DNA of 64,000 nt from Streptomyces spororaveus (GTDB taxonomy: Bacteria > Actinomycetota > Actinomycetes > Streptomycetales > Streptomycetaceae), in NCBI RefSeq assembly GCF_016755875.1, contig NZ_BNED01000005.1, forward strand, positions 3,699,001-3,763,000, written 5' to 3'. The position numbers and the translations under genes are program-made. This document shows positions 1 through 7,858 of the stretch, piece by piece (the first letter of the stretch is position 1; every line of letters starts with the position of its first letter). The notes under the pieces were generated by a model. That model saw only the letters and a list, made by a program, of their open reading frames with translations, made no database searches and was not told the DNA's origin.

Positions 1-279
1 GCCGTCCTGGCCGCGCCACTGGCCGTACCCGTCGTGGAGGGTCAGTCCCTCGGGGAAGGCGGGGGTGATCTCCAGGTCCAGGAAGCGCATGAACTCGCGT
101 TCCTCGACCGGGTCGCGGCCGTCGGCCCGCTGGGTGCCGAAGTAGAGCCGGGTCTCCTGGTAGGGCTGCCCGACGTCCGGGTGGAGGGCCGCTCCCACCA
201 GAGCCGGGATCCCTGCGCCGAGCAGGGCCATGAGCACCCCGCCGCCGACCTTCCCGCGCGTGTCAGATGTCCATTTCAC
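1..279 (-). CDS. DUF3574 domain protein, partial (3' end outside the window)
   Basis: The reverse strand reads an N-terminal hydrophobic segment (VLMALLGAGIPALVGAAL) followed by QPYQETRLYFGTQRADG, EREFMRFLDLEITPAFPEGL and TLHDGYGQWRGQ. This is the pattern I know from DUF3574 proteins, small exported proteins of unknown function. The GTG at 279 is chosen because it gives a basic n-region before the hydrophobic stretch; GTG or ATG codons near 237 and 231 are alternatives. The gene runs off the left edge, so its C-terminus is not seen. Role unknown; the export prediction is inference. Confidence 0.65.
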   Translation of the reverse strand, partial: MKWTSDTRGKVGGGVLMALLGAGIPALVGAALHPDVGQPYQETRLYFGTQRADGRDPVEEREFMRFLDLEITPAFPEGLTLHDGYGQWRGQDG

Positions 280-344
280 CCCTGGAGAACGAGACGGAGC
301 CGCCGACGTTGCGGCCGTGATCAGCGCCTCGTCGGGTGACGGCG

Positions 345-381
345 GGAAGCCCGCCCGCCCGTGACGGGCGGGCGGGCTTCC
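345..381 (-). terminator. Strong hairpin terminator behind the glycine-rich gene
   Basis: A 17-bp perfect stem (arms 345-361 and 365-381) has a 3-nt loop. It lies just downstream of the gene ending at 414 and upstream of the DUF3574 gene, so it probably separates the two transcripts. Confidence 0.8.
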
Positions 382-413
382 GGTCGGTGCTGTGCTGCGG
401 TGTGGCGGTACGG

Positions 414-1367
414 CTACCAGTAGATGACGACGTAGCCGTCGCCGCCGTCCTTGCCGCGGGAGCCGGAGTTGCCGATGGCGCGGTTGGTGCCGCCACCGCG
501 GCCGCCGTCGCCGCCGACGGCCGCGCCTGCCGGGAGCTCGACGATGCCGTCGGCGGTGCCGCCGCCGGTCCCGTCGGCGTTGCCCGGGTCACCGGAGTGG
601 TTGACACCGCCCGAGGAGCACGATCCGCTGCCGCCCAGGCCGGGCGTGCCGGGGTCGCCGGGACCGCGGTCCGCGGCGCCGCCGCCACCGCCGCCGGTGC
701 CACCGGTGGCGGTGAGGAGAACGGTGTTGGTCGAAGCCACGGTCAGCGACGTGGTGGTGCCGGTGGTTCCGGCGGTGCCGTTGGCGCCCGGTGCGCCGCC
801 CAGGCCGTTGGCGCCTCCGGTGCCGACGTCCACCCCGTAGTCCGTCAGGGGGGTGACGGGGATGACGCACCAGGTGAAGCCGCCGCCACCGCCGCCGCCA
901 CCGTGGCCGCCGGTGTTGTTGCGGGCGGCGGCGCTGTCCGCTTCCACGGTGCCGTCGGCCGAGGCGTTCGGGTTCTGGTTGTTCGGGTTGTTCGGGTTGC
1001 CGCCGCCGTTGTTGCGCGCGGACCCGCCGCCACCGCCGCCGCCACCGCCGGCGCCCCAGGCCTGGACGAACACCGACGTGACGCCCGGCGGCGGCGTGAA
1101 GGTGTTGTCCGAGGTGAACTGCCTCAGGCCGTGGACGGCCGGTGGGCCGTGCTTCTTGCCCTTGTCGTGCTCCGAGTGGCCGTGCTTCCCGCCGTCGACG
1201 GGCTTCACGTTCTGGTGGCCCGCCGGCTTGGGGCCGTCCGCCGATGCGGCGGGAGCCAGGACGATCAACTGGCCGGTGAGGGCCGCCGCAGCGGCGATGG
1301 AGGCGAGCAGAACCCGGGAATGCCCCCGGGGCCGTCGAATCGTCGCCGACTGATGCTTCAGGTTCAT
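414..1367 (-). CDS. Secreted glycine-rich protein
   Basis: A 317-aa protein with a Sec signal peptide (basic start, hydrophobic LLASIAAAAALTGQLIVLA, AxA-type cleavage site near residue 43). A His/Lys-rich linker follows, then a long glycine-rich domain that starts at FTPPPGVTSVFVQAWGAGGG and ends GGDGYVVIYW. That opening and ending are typical of the glycine-rich repeat domain found at the ends of bacterial surface and phage tail proteins. AAGGAAG precedes the ATG. Likely extracellular or cell-wall associated; the ligand is unknown. It sits beside the integrated element but outside its repeats, so it is a chromosomal gene. Confidence 0.85.
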   Translation of the reverse strand: MNLKHQSATIRRPRGHSRVLLASIAAAAALTGQLIVLAPAASADGPKPAGHQNVKPVDGGKHGHSEHDKGKKHGPPAVHGLRQFTSDNTFTPPPGVTSVFVQAWGAGGGGGGGGGSARNNGGGNPNNPNNQNPNASADGTVEADSAAARNNTGGHGGGGGGGGFTWCVIPVTPLTDYGVDVGTGGANGLGGAPGANGTAGTTGTTTSLTVASTNTVLLTATGGTGGGGGGAADRGPGDPGTPGLGGSGSCSSGGVNHSGDPGNADGTGGGTADGIVELPAGAAVGGDGGRGGGTNRAIGNSGSRGKDGGDGYVVIYW

Positions 1368-1588
1368 GGCTTCCTTACCCGCCGGCGCCGAGGGCTGCCG
1401 CGGGATGCGATGGGAGGGGTGCGTGCGTCACGCGCCGCCCATCCGACCTGGCCCCGGTCTCACCGTGACGCTGGCAGGGCCGGGGCTGTGGCCCAGGCAG
1501 GTGAGTAGTTCATCTGCCCGGAGCAATGTTCGAGGTTCAGCCTCGCGTCCGGGCCGGGGTCGCGACCGCGGCCGGCCGGGAACGACAG

Positions 1589-1627
1589 AACCCCCGCTCA
1601 CTGTGATTCCACAGATGAACGGGGGTT
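1589..1627 (-). terminator. tRNA-Tyr-type terminator hairpin, left copy
   Basis: Reverse-strand stem AACCCCCG/CGGGGGTT with an inner CTGTG/CACAG stem. It is the counterpart of the hairpin at 26376-26414. The two copies differ in the inner stem by changes that keep pairing, so both look like working terminators after a tRNA 3' end. Confidence 0.7.
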
Positions 1628-1686
1628 CCACTCGCGTGGCGGCGCCAGGGTTCGAACCTGGGTAGGCTGAGCCGGCAGATTTACAG
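1612..1686 (-). repeat. attL: 75-bp direct repeat, 3' half of tRNA-Tyr
   Basis: Identical to 26399-26473. It contains the terminator arm and, from 1637, the reverse complement of the tRNA-Tyr 3' part (anticodon loop, variable arm, T arm, acceptor end). Beyond 1686 the sequence departs from the functional tRNA, so this copy is a tRNA remnant. This is the usual footprint of a tyrosine-recombinase element integrated at a tRNA 3' end. Confidence 0.9.
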
Positions 1687-1800
1687 ACTTCCGCTTTGGC
1701 TACGCACGCACGCCCTCTGACCTGCGGTGAAAGCAGCCATCCGGCTCGGCGACCGCCTTGCCGTCCACACCTCGTCCTGATCTTGCACGAGGCGCAAGCG

Positions 1801-1974
1801 CTACCGCTGCCGGAGCTTCTTCAGCTTCTCTTCAGCAGCCTTCTTACGACGCCGCTCCGCCTCATGGGCAGACCACTTGCCCTGATGCTGCCAACAACGG
1901 GAAGTGCGACCCATCACGTCCCGGGTGCACGGTCGGTTCTTTTCTGTGCGCCACCCGCATTTGGGGCCGGCCAT
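1801..1974 (-). CDS. Small Cys/His protein, DUF5763-like
   Basis: A 57-aa product beginning MAGPKCGWRTEKNRPC. The spaced cysteines and histidine (PKCGWRT...RPCTR...SRCWQHQ) followed by a basic, helical tail match the small putative zinc-binding DUF5763-type proteins that accompany mobile elements. The ATG at 1974 is preferred over the one at 1992 because GGTG precedes it; neither has a strong ribosome site. Function unknown; a DNA-binding role is inference only. Confidence 0.5.
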   Translation of the reverse strand: MAGPKCGWRTEKNRPCTRDVMGRTSRCWQHQGKWSAHEAERRRKKAAEEKLKKLRQR

Positions 1975-2089
1975 CGCGTCACCGCCGATCATGTGTGCTG
2001 GTCATGTAGACCTCGGCATAGTCCCGCTCCGCCCGGCTACGCGGGAGGCGCAGACGAGGCGGACAGAGGCACACCCCGGGGGCGAGGAC

Positions 2090-2275
2090 TTCGTGAACTT
2101 CTGGCCGATCTACACGGGCCAGACCATCCCGATGGGCTCCTGGCACAACCGCATGTGGCTGGATACCTGGGTCTAAAGCAGCCGAAAGGATGGCATCGGC
2201 GCTCGCGAGCGCCGGGGCCGTCGTGGTTGTTGCGGTCGTTGTTCGGGCATCGCCAGCCCATCCCTGGACGGCCCA
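2090..2275 (+). repeat. Decayed imperfect repeat, copy 1, with hairpin
   Basis: Shares a block (cttctggccgat...cacg..ccaga, then ...atgtggctgga.acc) and a following palindromic hairpin with 3525-3690. Here the open frame reads NFWPIYTGQTIPMGSW then NRMWLDTWV and stops. The hairpin core is CGGCGCTCGCGAGCGCCG. It looks like the 3' end of a lost gene plus its terminator. Confidence 0.5.
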
Positions 2276-2407
2276 CAGAATAGGCCCAGGCCTGCTCTCT
2301 CCGACCCGCTCTGGCCCCGGCTCCGGTTGCACGCCAAACGGCTAGGGGATTGGTGGAGTGAACCCCGCGGTGGCCTGGGCAGTCGCCCGAGCAAGGGCTG
2401 AAGACAA

Positions 2408-2782
2408 CTATTCGCGCCCTTCGCATTCCGGTTGGTCAACTCCGCGTCCGAATTCGCCAGTGTCGACGTAGCCAATTTTGGTCAAGTCAACACGCTGGAC
2501 ATCAACCATCTGAATGCCACCATCGGGCATGATCACGGCCATGCGCTCGCCCGGCTGCGCTACTCGCGGCTTGCCTCTGGTGACACCTTGCTGCGGCTCA
2601 ACTGTCAATTCCTGGAGGCCCCGCCCTTGCCCTGGAGCTGCCCGTCGAGATCGGATCTGCGTCTCTACCGGCCTTGATCGCGCCGGGCGAACGTACGCCG
2701 TAACAGGGCTCGGCTTGCCGCCTCCCTTCACCGCCCCATCCTCGGCCTTCCCCCTTGAGGTGGTTCTGGGCCGACTGGTCAT
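2408..2782 (-). CDS. Unrecognised basic small protein, second gene of a membrane-protein operon
   Basis: A 124-aa frame whose ATG overlaps the stop of the preceding membrane-protein gene as ATGA (2779-2782), the commonest sign of coupled translation in this genome. The N-terminal half is Arg/Lys/Gly-rich and probably disordered. The C-terminal half (GERMAVIMPDGGIQMVDV, then RVDLTKIGYVDTGEFG) looks like a small beta-rich fold. I do not recognise a family. Its partner is the transmembrane protein at 2779-3426. It could also be a chance frame, since no strong ribosome site is visible apart from the overlap. Confidence 0.45.
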   Translation of the reverse strand: MTSRPRTTSRGKAEDGAVKGGGKPSPVTAYVRPARSRPVETQIRSRRAAPGQGRGLQELTVEPQQGVTRGKPRVAQPGERMAVIMPDGGIQMVDVQRVDLTKIGYVDTGEFGRGVDQPECEGRE

Positions 2783-3426
2783 CCGCCGCCTGACAGACTC
2801 CAGCGAACCGTGAACGGCGGCGAGTACGTGATAGTAAAGATCGGCCATGATCCCACCAAGTCAGAGATGGCGCTTGTCCCACCGACGGCAGTTAGGATCG
2901 CGCCCACTCCTAGCAGCACGAAAGCAACACCGAAGAGACCTACCGCTGCATGAAGCATATGCCGTCGGCGCTTCAGGAGGAGGTTGTGATTCTCCTCGAT
3001 CATCTTCCCGGAGCGCTGGAGGAGTCTAACGACCGCCTCTGCAGGAGGCAATGCCTCCACGTCCTCCCTCATTGAGGATGGATCATTGGCTGCTAGTGCC
3101 CGCTTGCTGCGCTTGCGCCATTCCTTAGGCCCACGGCCAGGCATATCAAGGAGACAGTCCAGGAGCAGGACGATGCTCACACTGAGCGCAATCATTGCGG
3201 CAGTGCGCAGACCAACGTGCACATCGAGATCTGGAAGGCGAGTGACGAGCACGCCTTCGAACCCTAGCAAGGCTGTTGCGACCACACTGATGGAAGCATT
3301 GCGCGAGTACTGGTTTGCCCGTTCGGCCCGCAACTCCTCCCACTCCATCTTCAATGTGTCGTAGTGGGCAGCAGGAGGAGGTTCCTCGGTTGGGGGCTCG
3401 CCTGGGGGCATGGCCATGAGAGTCAT
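2779..3426 (-). CDS. Three-helix membrane protein of unknown function
   Basis: A 215-aa protein. Pro-rich N-terminus, amphipathic KMEWEELRAERANQYSRN, TM1 about ISVVATALLGFEGVLV, TM2 about AAMIALSVSIVLLLDCLLD, a charged cytoplasmic helical region of about 75 residues, and TM3 about MLHAAVGLFGVAFVLLGVG. A two-TM hairpin plus helical cytosolic segment resembles membrane effectors of nucleotide-signalling defence (SLATT or Pycsar-TM types), but I see no diagnostic motif. It is divergent from the nucleotidyltransferase gene at 3913. The start at 3426 avoids an implausible upstream extension; in-frame ATGs at 3417 and 3411 are alternatives. Confidence 0.65.
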   Translation of the reverse strand: MTLMAMPPGEPPTEEPPPAAHYDTLKMEWEELRAERANQYSRNASISVVATALLGFEGVLVTRLPDLDVHVGLRTAAMIALSVSIVLLLDCLLDMPGRGPKEWRKRSKRALAANDPSSMREDVEALPPAEAVVRLLQRSGKMIEENHNLLLKRRRHMLHAAVGLFGVAFVLLGVGAILTAVGGTSAISDLVGSWPIFTITYSPPFTVRWSLSGGG

Positions 3427-3524
3427 GCTCACGCCGTGACGCCACGATGGCACTCGCAAGCTTGCGAACGAGTGAACGCGGGCCACATCGGGCTGTGGGA
3501 GGAAACAGCAGCCGTTGAGGGTCT

Positions 3525-3690
3525 GACATGCACTTCTGGCCGATTTGCACGAGCCAGATCTCCCGCTGGGGACTCCTGGCGCAGCATGTGGCTGGACACC
3601 CGGGCCTAGCAGCTGAAACGACGGTCCCGGCACTCATGAGCGTCGGGACCGTCCAGGTTGTTGTGCTTGGTGGGCATGGCCGGCTGTCCC
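3525..3690 (+). repeat. Decayed imperfect repeat, copy 2, with hairpin
   Basis: The second copy of the 2090-2275 unit. The peptide tail is frameshifted: HFWPICTSQ reads in one frame, while SWRSMWLDTRA and its stop read in another. The palindromic hairpin (GGTCCCG...CGGGACC around CTCATGAG) has different bases from copy 1 but the same pairing. It lies in the 486-bp gap between two divergent operons; nothing else is recognisable there. Confidence 0.5.
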
Positions 3691-3912
3691 GGGACGGCCC
3701 AAGATCCCCCTCCCACGCAACAGGTGTTGGTCGCAGGTTCCTCTGGCTCACCAGGCGGCCTGCTCTGCTCGCCGCGAGCGGCCCTGACTACGTCGCGCGG
3801 AGCACACCAAGCACACGTCAGTAGCCTGCGCTGCAGAGATCCCCCGATCGGCCTATCTCGTAGCCCGCAGGCACGTAATGTTGCGCCATCAATCAGACCG
3901 ACCGGGAGCTGT

Positions 3913-4452
3913 ATGTCAGCGCTGCCGCCGTTCAACCCGGACACCCAGTGCCCACCGCCTGGCCGCTACCCCATGACCTTGAGTGACATAGAAGCGTCGT
4001 TGGTGCTGGCGGGTGCCTTCAAGGACTCGACTACAAGGCGTGACCTGTGGGGCGAGTTCGGTACGCACCGGGCGATGGTCGAGTGCCTGGTCGGGTCCAT
4101 AAGCCGCATTTGGCTTGCTGGCAGCTTCGTTAGCGGCGAGCCCGACCCTGCCGACGTCGATGTCACCTACTTGCTTGACGCAGCTGTTCATGGGGCAGTC
4201 TCGGATGAGAACGACGTTGCATACCTGGGCAACCTTGCGGATCGTGAGTGGTGCATCCGGCAAGGGCTACGAGTCGATGCCTACATCCTGAGCCTTCCAG
4301 CGACTCAAGATTTTCGAGACCTTGGTTTGACCGGTGCCATGGCAACGGAGGACGCTGAAGTCTTCCAACAGCTTGGACTGTACGACGAGATCTGGCAGCG
4401 TTGCAGAGTAGGCAACGGTCGACGAAGGGGCTACGTGGAGGTATCGCTATGA
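3913..4452 (+). CDS. DUF6932-type nucleotidyltransferase-fold protein
   Basis: A 179-aa protein. The opening FNPDTQCPPPGRYPMTLSDI and the core LAGSFVSGEPDPADVDVTYL match DUF6932: a GS motif followed by a D-x-D pair, the metal-binding signature of pol-beta-type minimal nucleotidyltransferases. Some relatives of this fold act as toxins or antitoxins by nucleotidylating RNA or protein. GGGAG lies five bases before the ATG. The gene overlaps the next one by 4 nt (ATGA), so the two are co-translated. The substrate cannot be told from sequence. The family call is firm to moderate; the conflict role is inference from context. Confidence 0.7.
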   Translation: MSALPPFNPDTQCPPPGRYPMTLSDIEASLVLAGAFKDSTTRRDLWGEFGTHRAMVECLVGSISRIWLAGSFVSGEPDPADVDVTYLLDAAVHGAVSDENDVAYLGNLADREWCIRQGLRVDAYILSLPATQDFRDLGLTGAMATEDAEVFQQLGLYDEIWQRCRVGNGRRRGYVEVSL

Positions 4453-5444
4453 GCACTCCTAAAGCGTGGCCCGATCTTGCGGACAAGGCTGCATTGCGCG
4501 AATGGATGGTGGCTCGGCGTGACGACGGCGTGAGGCCGCCGGCTCGCACGATGGCTGAGCTCCGTGCGCGCCAGTTGCAGAAAATTTCCCGCACTCTGCG
4601 TGACGGTGTAGACCCAGAGCCCTCAGAGCAGCCCAGGCGTCCGATCCTGCAGTTTGCGCTGGACGGCGAATCCGTCCCGGGGCACAAAGTGGAAGCGGGG
4701 GTCCTCGGTACCTGGCTTGAGGCGCTACAGACCGCCGTCCATTCCGTTGCGTACGCGCTCGACGAGATGCGGCCTACGCATCAGGCGGGCCCAGTACCGA
4801 AGGGCATTCAAGCGGCTACTAAGTTGCTCGCCGGACCGGTGTTCGCCTCCTCGTACGGCATGGTTCTGGAAGGCTCCGCAACACCGGGGCAGCGTGAGCT
4901 CCCCGGCACCGGAAATGACCAACTGCTGGACCGGGCGATCAATCGAATTCTGGATGTCGCCGACGAGGCTGACTCAGCTTCGGGAGCGGAAGAAGCCGTT
5001 CTGGATGCGGCTCTACCGCTCGGCAGGCGGGCAATCAGCCACCTCGCTGAGCTCTCAGAGATCCTTGCGTCCACGGGTACCAACGTCACTTTTACGTGGC
5101 AATCCGAGGCGACAGAGCGAAGGGTTTCTCGCCTGACGACGTCGAGTGCTGATCACTGCCGTAAGGCACTTAGATCTGCTCAGGTCGAGGACAGCACTGA
5201 TCGGCTCACGGGAACCGTCGTTGGTGGCAGCAAGATCCGCGGCGTTATTGAGCTTGAGACAAGCGGTCGCGTGGTTCTGATCCGCACGCAGAAAGACGCT
5301 GTCACGCAGTTGCTGGCTACTTACGCCGAGCGGCAGGTCAGTGCTGATGTGCACGTACTTACTGCCAGGTCGCCCGGCGGCCGCGAGCATCACAGTTACA
5401 CGCTCCTCAATCTAGATCTCAACGAGCCTGAATCAGAACGCTGA
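4449..5444 (+). CDS. Unrecognised 331-aa partner of the nucleotidyltransferase
   Basis: I do not recognise a family. The N-terminus (about 1-70) is charged and helical. The middle (70-230) is mostly helical with long Ala/Leu stretches. The C-terminus (235-325) has alternating beta character (RLTGTVVGGSKIRGVIELET, VVLIRT..., SADVHVLTAR..., HSYTLLNLD), compatible with a small barrel. No transmembrane or signal segment is seen. The start is fixed by the 4-nt overlap with the upstream gene, and a strong terminator follows within 40 bases. That defines a closed two-gene unit, probably a toxin-antitoxin or defence pair. Confidence 0.7.
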   Translation: MSTPKAWPDLADKAALREWMVARRDDGVRPPARTMAELRARQLQKISRTLRDGVDPEPSEQPRRPILQFALDGESVPGHKVEAGVLGTWLEALQTAVHSVAYALDEMRPTHQAGPVPKGIQAATKLLAGPVFASSYGMVLEGSATPGQRELPGTGNDQLLDRAINRILDVADEADSASGAEEAVLDAALPLGRRAISHLAELSEILASTGTNVTFTWQSEATERRVSRLTTSSADHCRKALRSAQVEDSTDRLTGTVVGGSKIRGVIELETSGRVVLIRTQKDAVTQLLATYAERQVSADVHVLTARSPGGREHHSYTLLNLDLNEPESER

Positions 5445-5483
5445 GGGACCCCCAACGCCGGACTGGCGAGGCAAGGTGAAGTA

Positions 5484-5519
5484 AGTGGGCGGACCCCGCA
5501 CGACAGGGGCCCGCCCACT
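5484..5519 (+). terminator. Hairpin terminator of the DUF6932 unit
   Basis: The arms GTGGGCGG-CCCC and GGGG-CCGCCCAC pair with one mismatch around an 8-nt loop. It lies 40 bases after the stop at 5444. Confidence 0.8.
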
Positions 5520-5717
5520 CGCTTTCCGGCGGCGGACGGACTACCAGGCTTGCGTCACAACGGTCTTCGAAAGCACTCCGCTTGCAGCACTGCCTCCGAC
5601 CCCGCCCTCCTCGCAAGGCGATCGCTACCCGACCCAAGCATCGACGCGAGTCGTTCGGGGCAGCCTCCGGGCGCCCTGGGTACATCGCTCCACCATCAGA
5701 CGGGAAGAGAGACAGGT

Positions 5718-6569
5718 ATGACCGAGTCCCCCGAGCTGACCCCCGACTACGCTGGCTGTTACCAGCTGACGAACGGGGAGAGTGCTCTGAGGATGGGACC
5801 GAAGTCGACGAGGGTCTACCAGACGATCCGGTCTTGGATCGAGTCGGGCAAGTACGGCCCCGGCGAAAAACTTCCCTCCGAGCGGACCATGAGCGCTGAG
5901 CTGGAGATCGGCCGTACCGCCCTCCGCCAGGTGCTAGCCCGACTGGCGAGCGAACACCTCATCAAGGCGTACGACCGCAGCTCGTACCGAGTCGTGGGTG
6001 GCGAGACCGTACCCACGCCGGCAGAGCTGGAACCCTGGACGATCCACGCCAGCAGGACGGTCTACGAGAACCGGTGGGTAAGCCTCGACCTCGTCGACGT
6101 TGAGCCGCCCGGGGTCGAGCGGTTCGAGCACCATGTAGTGCGCCTGCACCACGTTGCGATCACGGCTGTGATCGATGAGCAGCAGCGCGTCCTGATGATG
6201 TGGCGCTACCGCTTCGTCCCGCAGCAGTGGGGATGGGAGCTCCCCGGCGGGATCGTGGACGACGGCGAGGATGCGGCGACCACGGCGGCGCGGGAGACCG
6301 AGGAAGAGACCGGTTGGCGTCCGACGAACGTCGAGCACGTTGTGACGTATCAGCCCATGATCGGCATGGTCGATTCGCCTCACGAGATCTTCGTGGCACG
6401 GGGTGCGGTGAAGGTGGGCGAACCCACGGACATCGAGGAAGCCGGACAGATCGCCTGGGTGCCTCTGGCGGACATCCCCCGACTCATGGCCGAGGGGAAG
6501 CTCATGGGGTCAGGAACCCTGGTCGCCCTGCTGCACGTCCTCGCGTCGCGGGCTACAGCCGCCCCGTAA
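5718..6569 (+). CDS. GntR-type HTH fused to a Nudix hydrolase (KorSA/Pif-like)
   Basis: A 283-aa protein. Residues about 25-100 form a GntR winged helix (TRVYQTIRSWIESG, then GEKLPSERTMSAEL and IGRTALRQVLARLASE). Residues about 140-275 form a Nudix domain with a complete Nudix box: ELPGGIVDDGED, then AARETEEETGW, matching GX5EX7REUXEEXGU. In pSAM2 the repressor KorSA (GntR) and the transfer inhibitor Pif (Nudix) are separate proteins. Here both activities appear in one chain, suggesting a combined repressor and immunity factor. AAGAGA precedes the ATG. Its 3' end overlaps the convergent XRE gene by 17 bp. Confidence 0.88.
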   Translation: MTESPELTPDYAGCYQLTNGESALRMGPKSTRVYQTIRSWIESGKYGPGEKLPSERTMSAELEIGRTALRQVLARLASEHLIKAYDRSSYRVVGGETVPTPAELEPWTIHASRTVYENRWVSLDLVDVEPPGVERFEHHVVRLHHVAITAVIDEQQRVLMMWRYRFVPQQWGWELPGGIVDDGEDAATTAARETEEETGWRPTNVEHVVTYQPMIGMVDSPHEIFVARGAVKVGEPTDIEEAGQIAWVPLADIPRLMAEGKLMGSGTLVALLHVLASRATAAP

Positions 6570-7689
6570 GTAGCTCCACACGCCGGCGGTGCCGCACGGA
6601 CCCCGTGCGGTTCGCCAGCAGGCGCGCCTGTTGGAGGTTCGAGCGGGCCTCGTCGAACTCGCCGCGGGCAAGGTGGGCCTGCGTCAGGTCGCTGTGCAGT
6701 CCTGCCTTGGCGCGGACGAACGTGGGGTCCGTCGCCTGGAGAGACGCGTAGAGGTCACCCATGGCCGAGCTGTCGCCCAAGAGCGCCAGTACGTTTCCCC
6801 GCCAGCGCGCCAGGTGGTCCGCGTTCAGGAAGATGCTCAGCATGTCGGAATCACGAGCGTGCGCACCTTCCGGCAGCGCGGCCGCCGCCCGGTCCAGCGC
6901 ATGCCGAGCGTCGTCGTGCATGCCAGCCGCGGCACACAGTTCAGCTTCGGCCGCACTCAGCCAAGCTCGAAGGCGAGACGACTGCCGCTCCGCATGAGTG
7001 CGCTGCGCGTCGCGAATGAGCTCCACTGCCATCTCGGGTCGGCCGGCATCACCCAGGACGTACGCCTGCTCCCCCATGGCGTGCGCCAAGTACTGCGGCG
7101 CATCAGCGTCTTGCGCGGCGCGCTTCGCCAGCTCGTAGTGCCGCCATGCGCGCTCCACAGAACCTGCGTCCAACGCTTGCCAGGCTGCCAGGGTCGCCGC
7201 CCCTGCCAGAGCCGTCGCGATGGGACGGCGCGTCCCTGGCAGGACCGCGAAGGTGAGCGCGTCCTCCATCGCCGTCAGGTGGCCGTTCATCTGATCCACC
7301 AGGCCCGATGCACCCATCTGCCGGTCCATGGTCCGCAGTAGCTCGGTCTGGTCCATGAACGCGCTCACCATGGAATCGCTGACGCTCCGCGCCGAGTCGA
7401 TCCGGCTCAACAGATCCTCGTAGCCATCAGCTTGCTGGGGGATTGAACGAGCAGGCTCCCCGCCCAACTCGGCGTCCGTCACCCCGAGCAGCGGCCGGAG
7501 GATTGCGGCGTACCGCTCCGTGATGGCCCGTCGCCCGTTCTCCCACTCCGACACGTAGGTCTTCAGGCTCGCGCTGGATGCGACGTTCAACATGTGCTGC
7601 CGCGCATAGCGCTCAAGCTCGAAGATCAGCCGCTCCTGCGACCATCCCCGCGCGGTACGAACACCTCGTAATCCCTTGCCCACGTGCAT
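6553..7689 (-). CDS. XRE-family HTH regulator with TPR-like C-terminus
   Basis: About 378 aa. An N-terminal XRE helix-turn-helix (GLRGVRTARGWSQERL...SSASLKTYVSEWENGRRAI) is followed by about 280 residues of alpha-helical repeats rich in Ala and Leu (AWRHYELAKRAAQ, AVELIRDAQRTH, ARSNLQQARLLAN), typical of Streptomyces HTH-TPR regulators. GGAGG sits immediately before the ATG at 7689; a GTG at 7683 has better spacing. Inverted TTAAC repeats lie directly upstream. It probably controls the element's transfer or excision genes, but its target is inference. Confidence 0.8.
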   Translation of the reverse strand: MHVGKGLRGVRTARGWSQERLIFELERYARQHMLNVASSASLKTYVSEWENGRRAITERYAAILRPLLGVTDAELGGEPARSIPQQADGYEDLLSRIDSARSVSDSMVSAFMDQTELLRTMDRQMGASGLVDQMNGHLTAMEDALTFAVLPGTRRPIATALAGAATLAAWQALDAGSVERAWRHYELAKRAAQDADAPQYLAHAMGEQAYVLGDAGRPEMAVELIRDAQRTHAERQSSRLRAWLSAAEAELCAAAGMHDDARHALDRAAAALPEGAHARDSDMLSIFLNADHLARWRGNVLALLGDSSAMGDLYASLQATDPTFVRAKAGLHSDLTQAHLARGEFDEARSNLQQARLLANRTGSVRHRRRVELLTGRL

Positions 7690-7729
7690 CGCCTCCGATG
7701 GCCGTGCCACCTGGGGAGGGCTTAACCAA

Positions 7730-7772
7730 ATCGCCGCAGGTGGGAGCGGGTTAACACCCTTGAGGTTAACCC
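7730..7772. promoter_or_regulatory. TTAAC-box operator upstream of the XRE gene
   Basis: GGGTTAAC (7748-7755) and GTTAACCC (7765-7772) are inverted copies separated by 9 bp, with a third related box GGCTTAACC at 7730-7738. They lie 40-85 bp upstream of the XRE start, so autoregulation is likely. Confidence 0.5.
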
Positions 7773-7858
7773 CTGTTGGCTACCGAGACCCCCTGCCTGG
7801 GCCGTTTCCTGAAGTCACACCGGAACACACCGGCAAGCCCCGAACGAACCAGGAGCTT

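Noticed and set aside
1637..1716. A second complete tRNA-Tyr at the left end
   Set aside because: The anticodon and acceptor stems do not pair properly, so only the 3' part is a true tRNA match; it is recorded as attL.
1979..2332. 117-aa reverse frame next to the DUF5763-like gene
   Set aside because: No ribosome site, repetitive Thr/Ala composition, and it crosses the decayed repeat with its hairpin.
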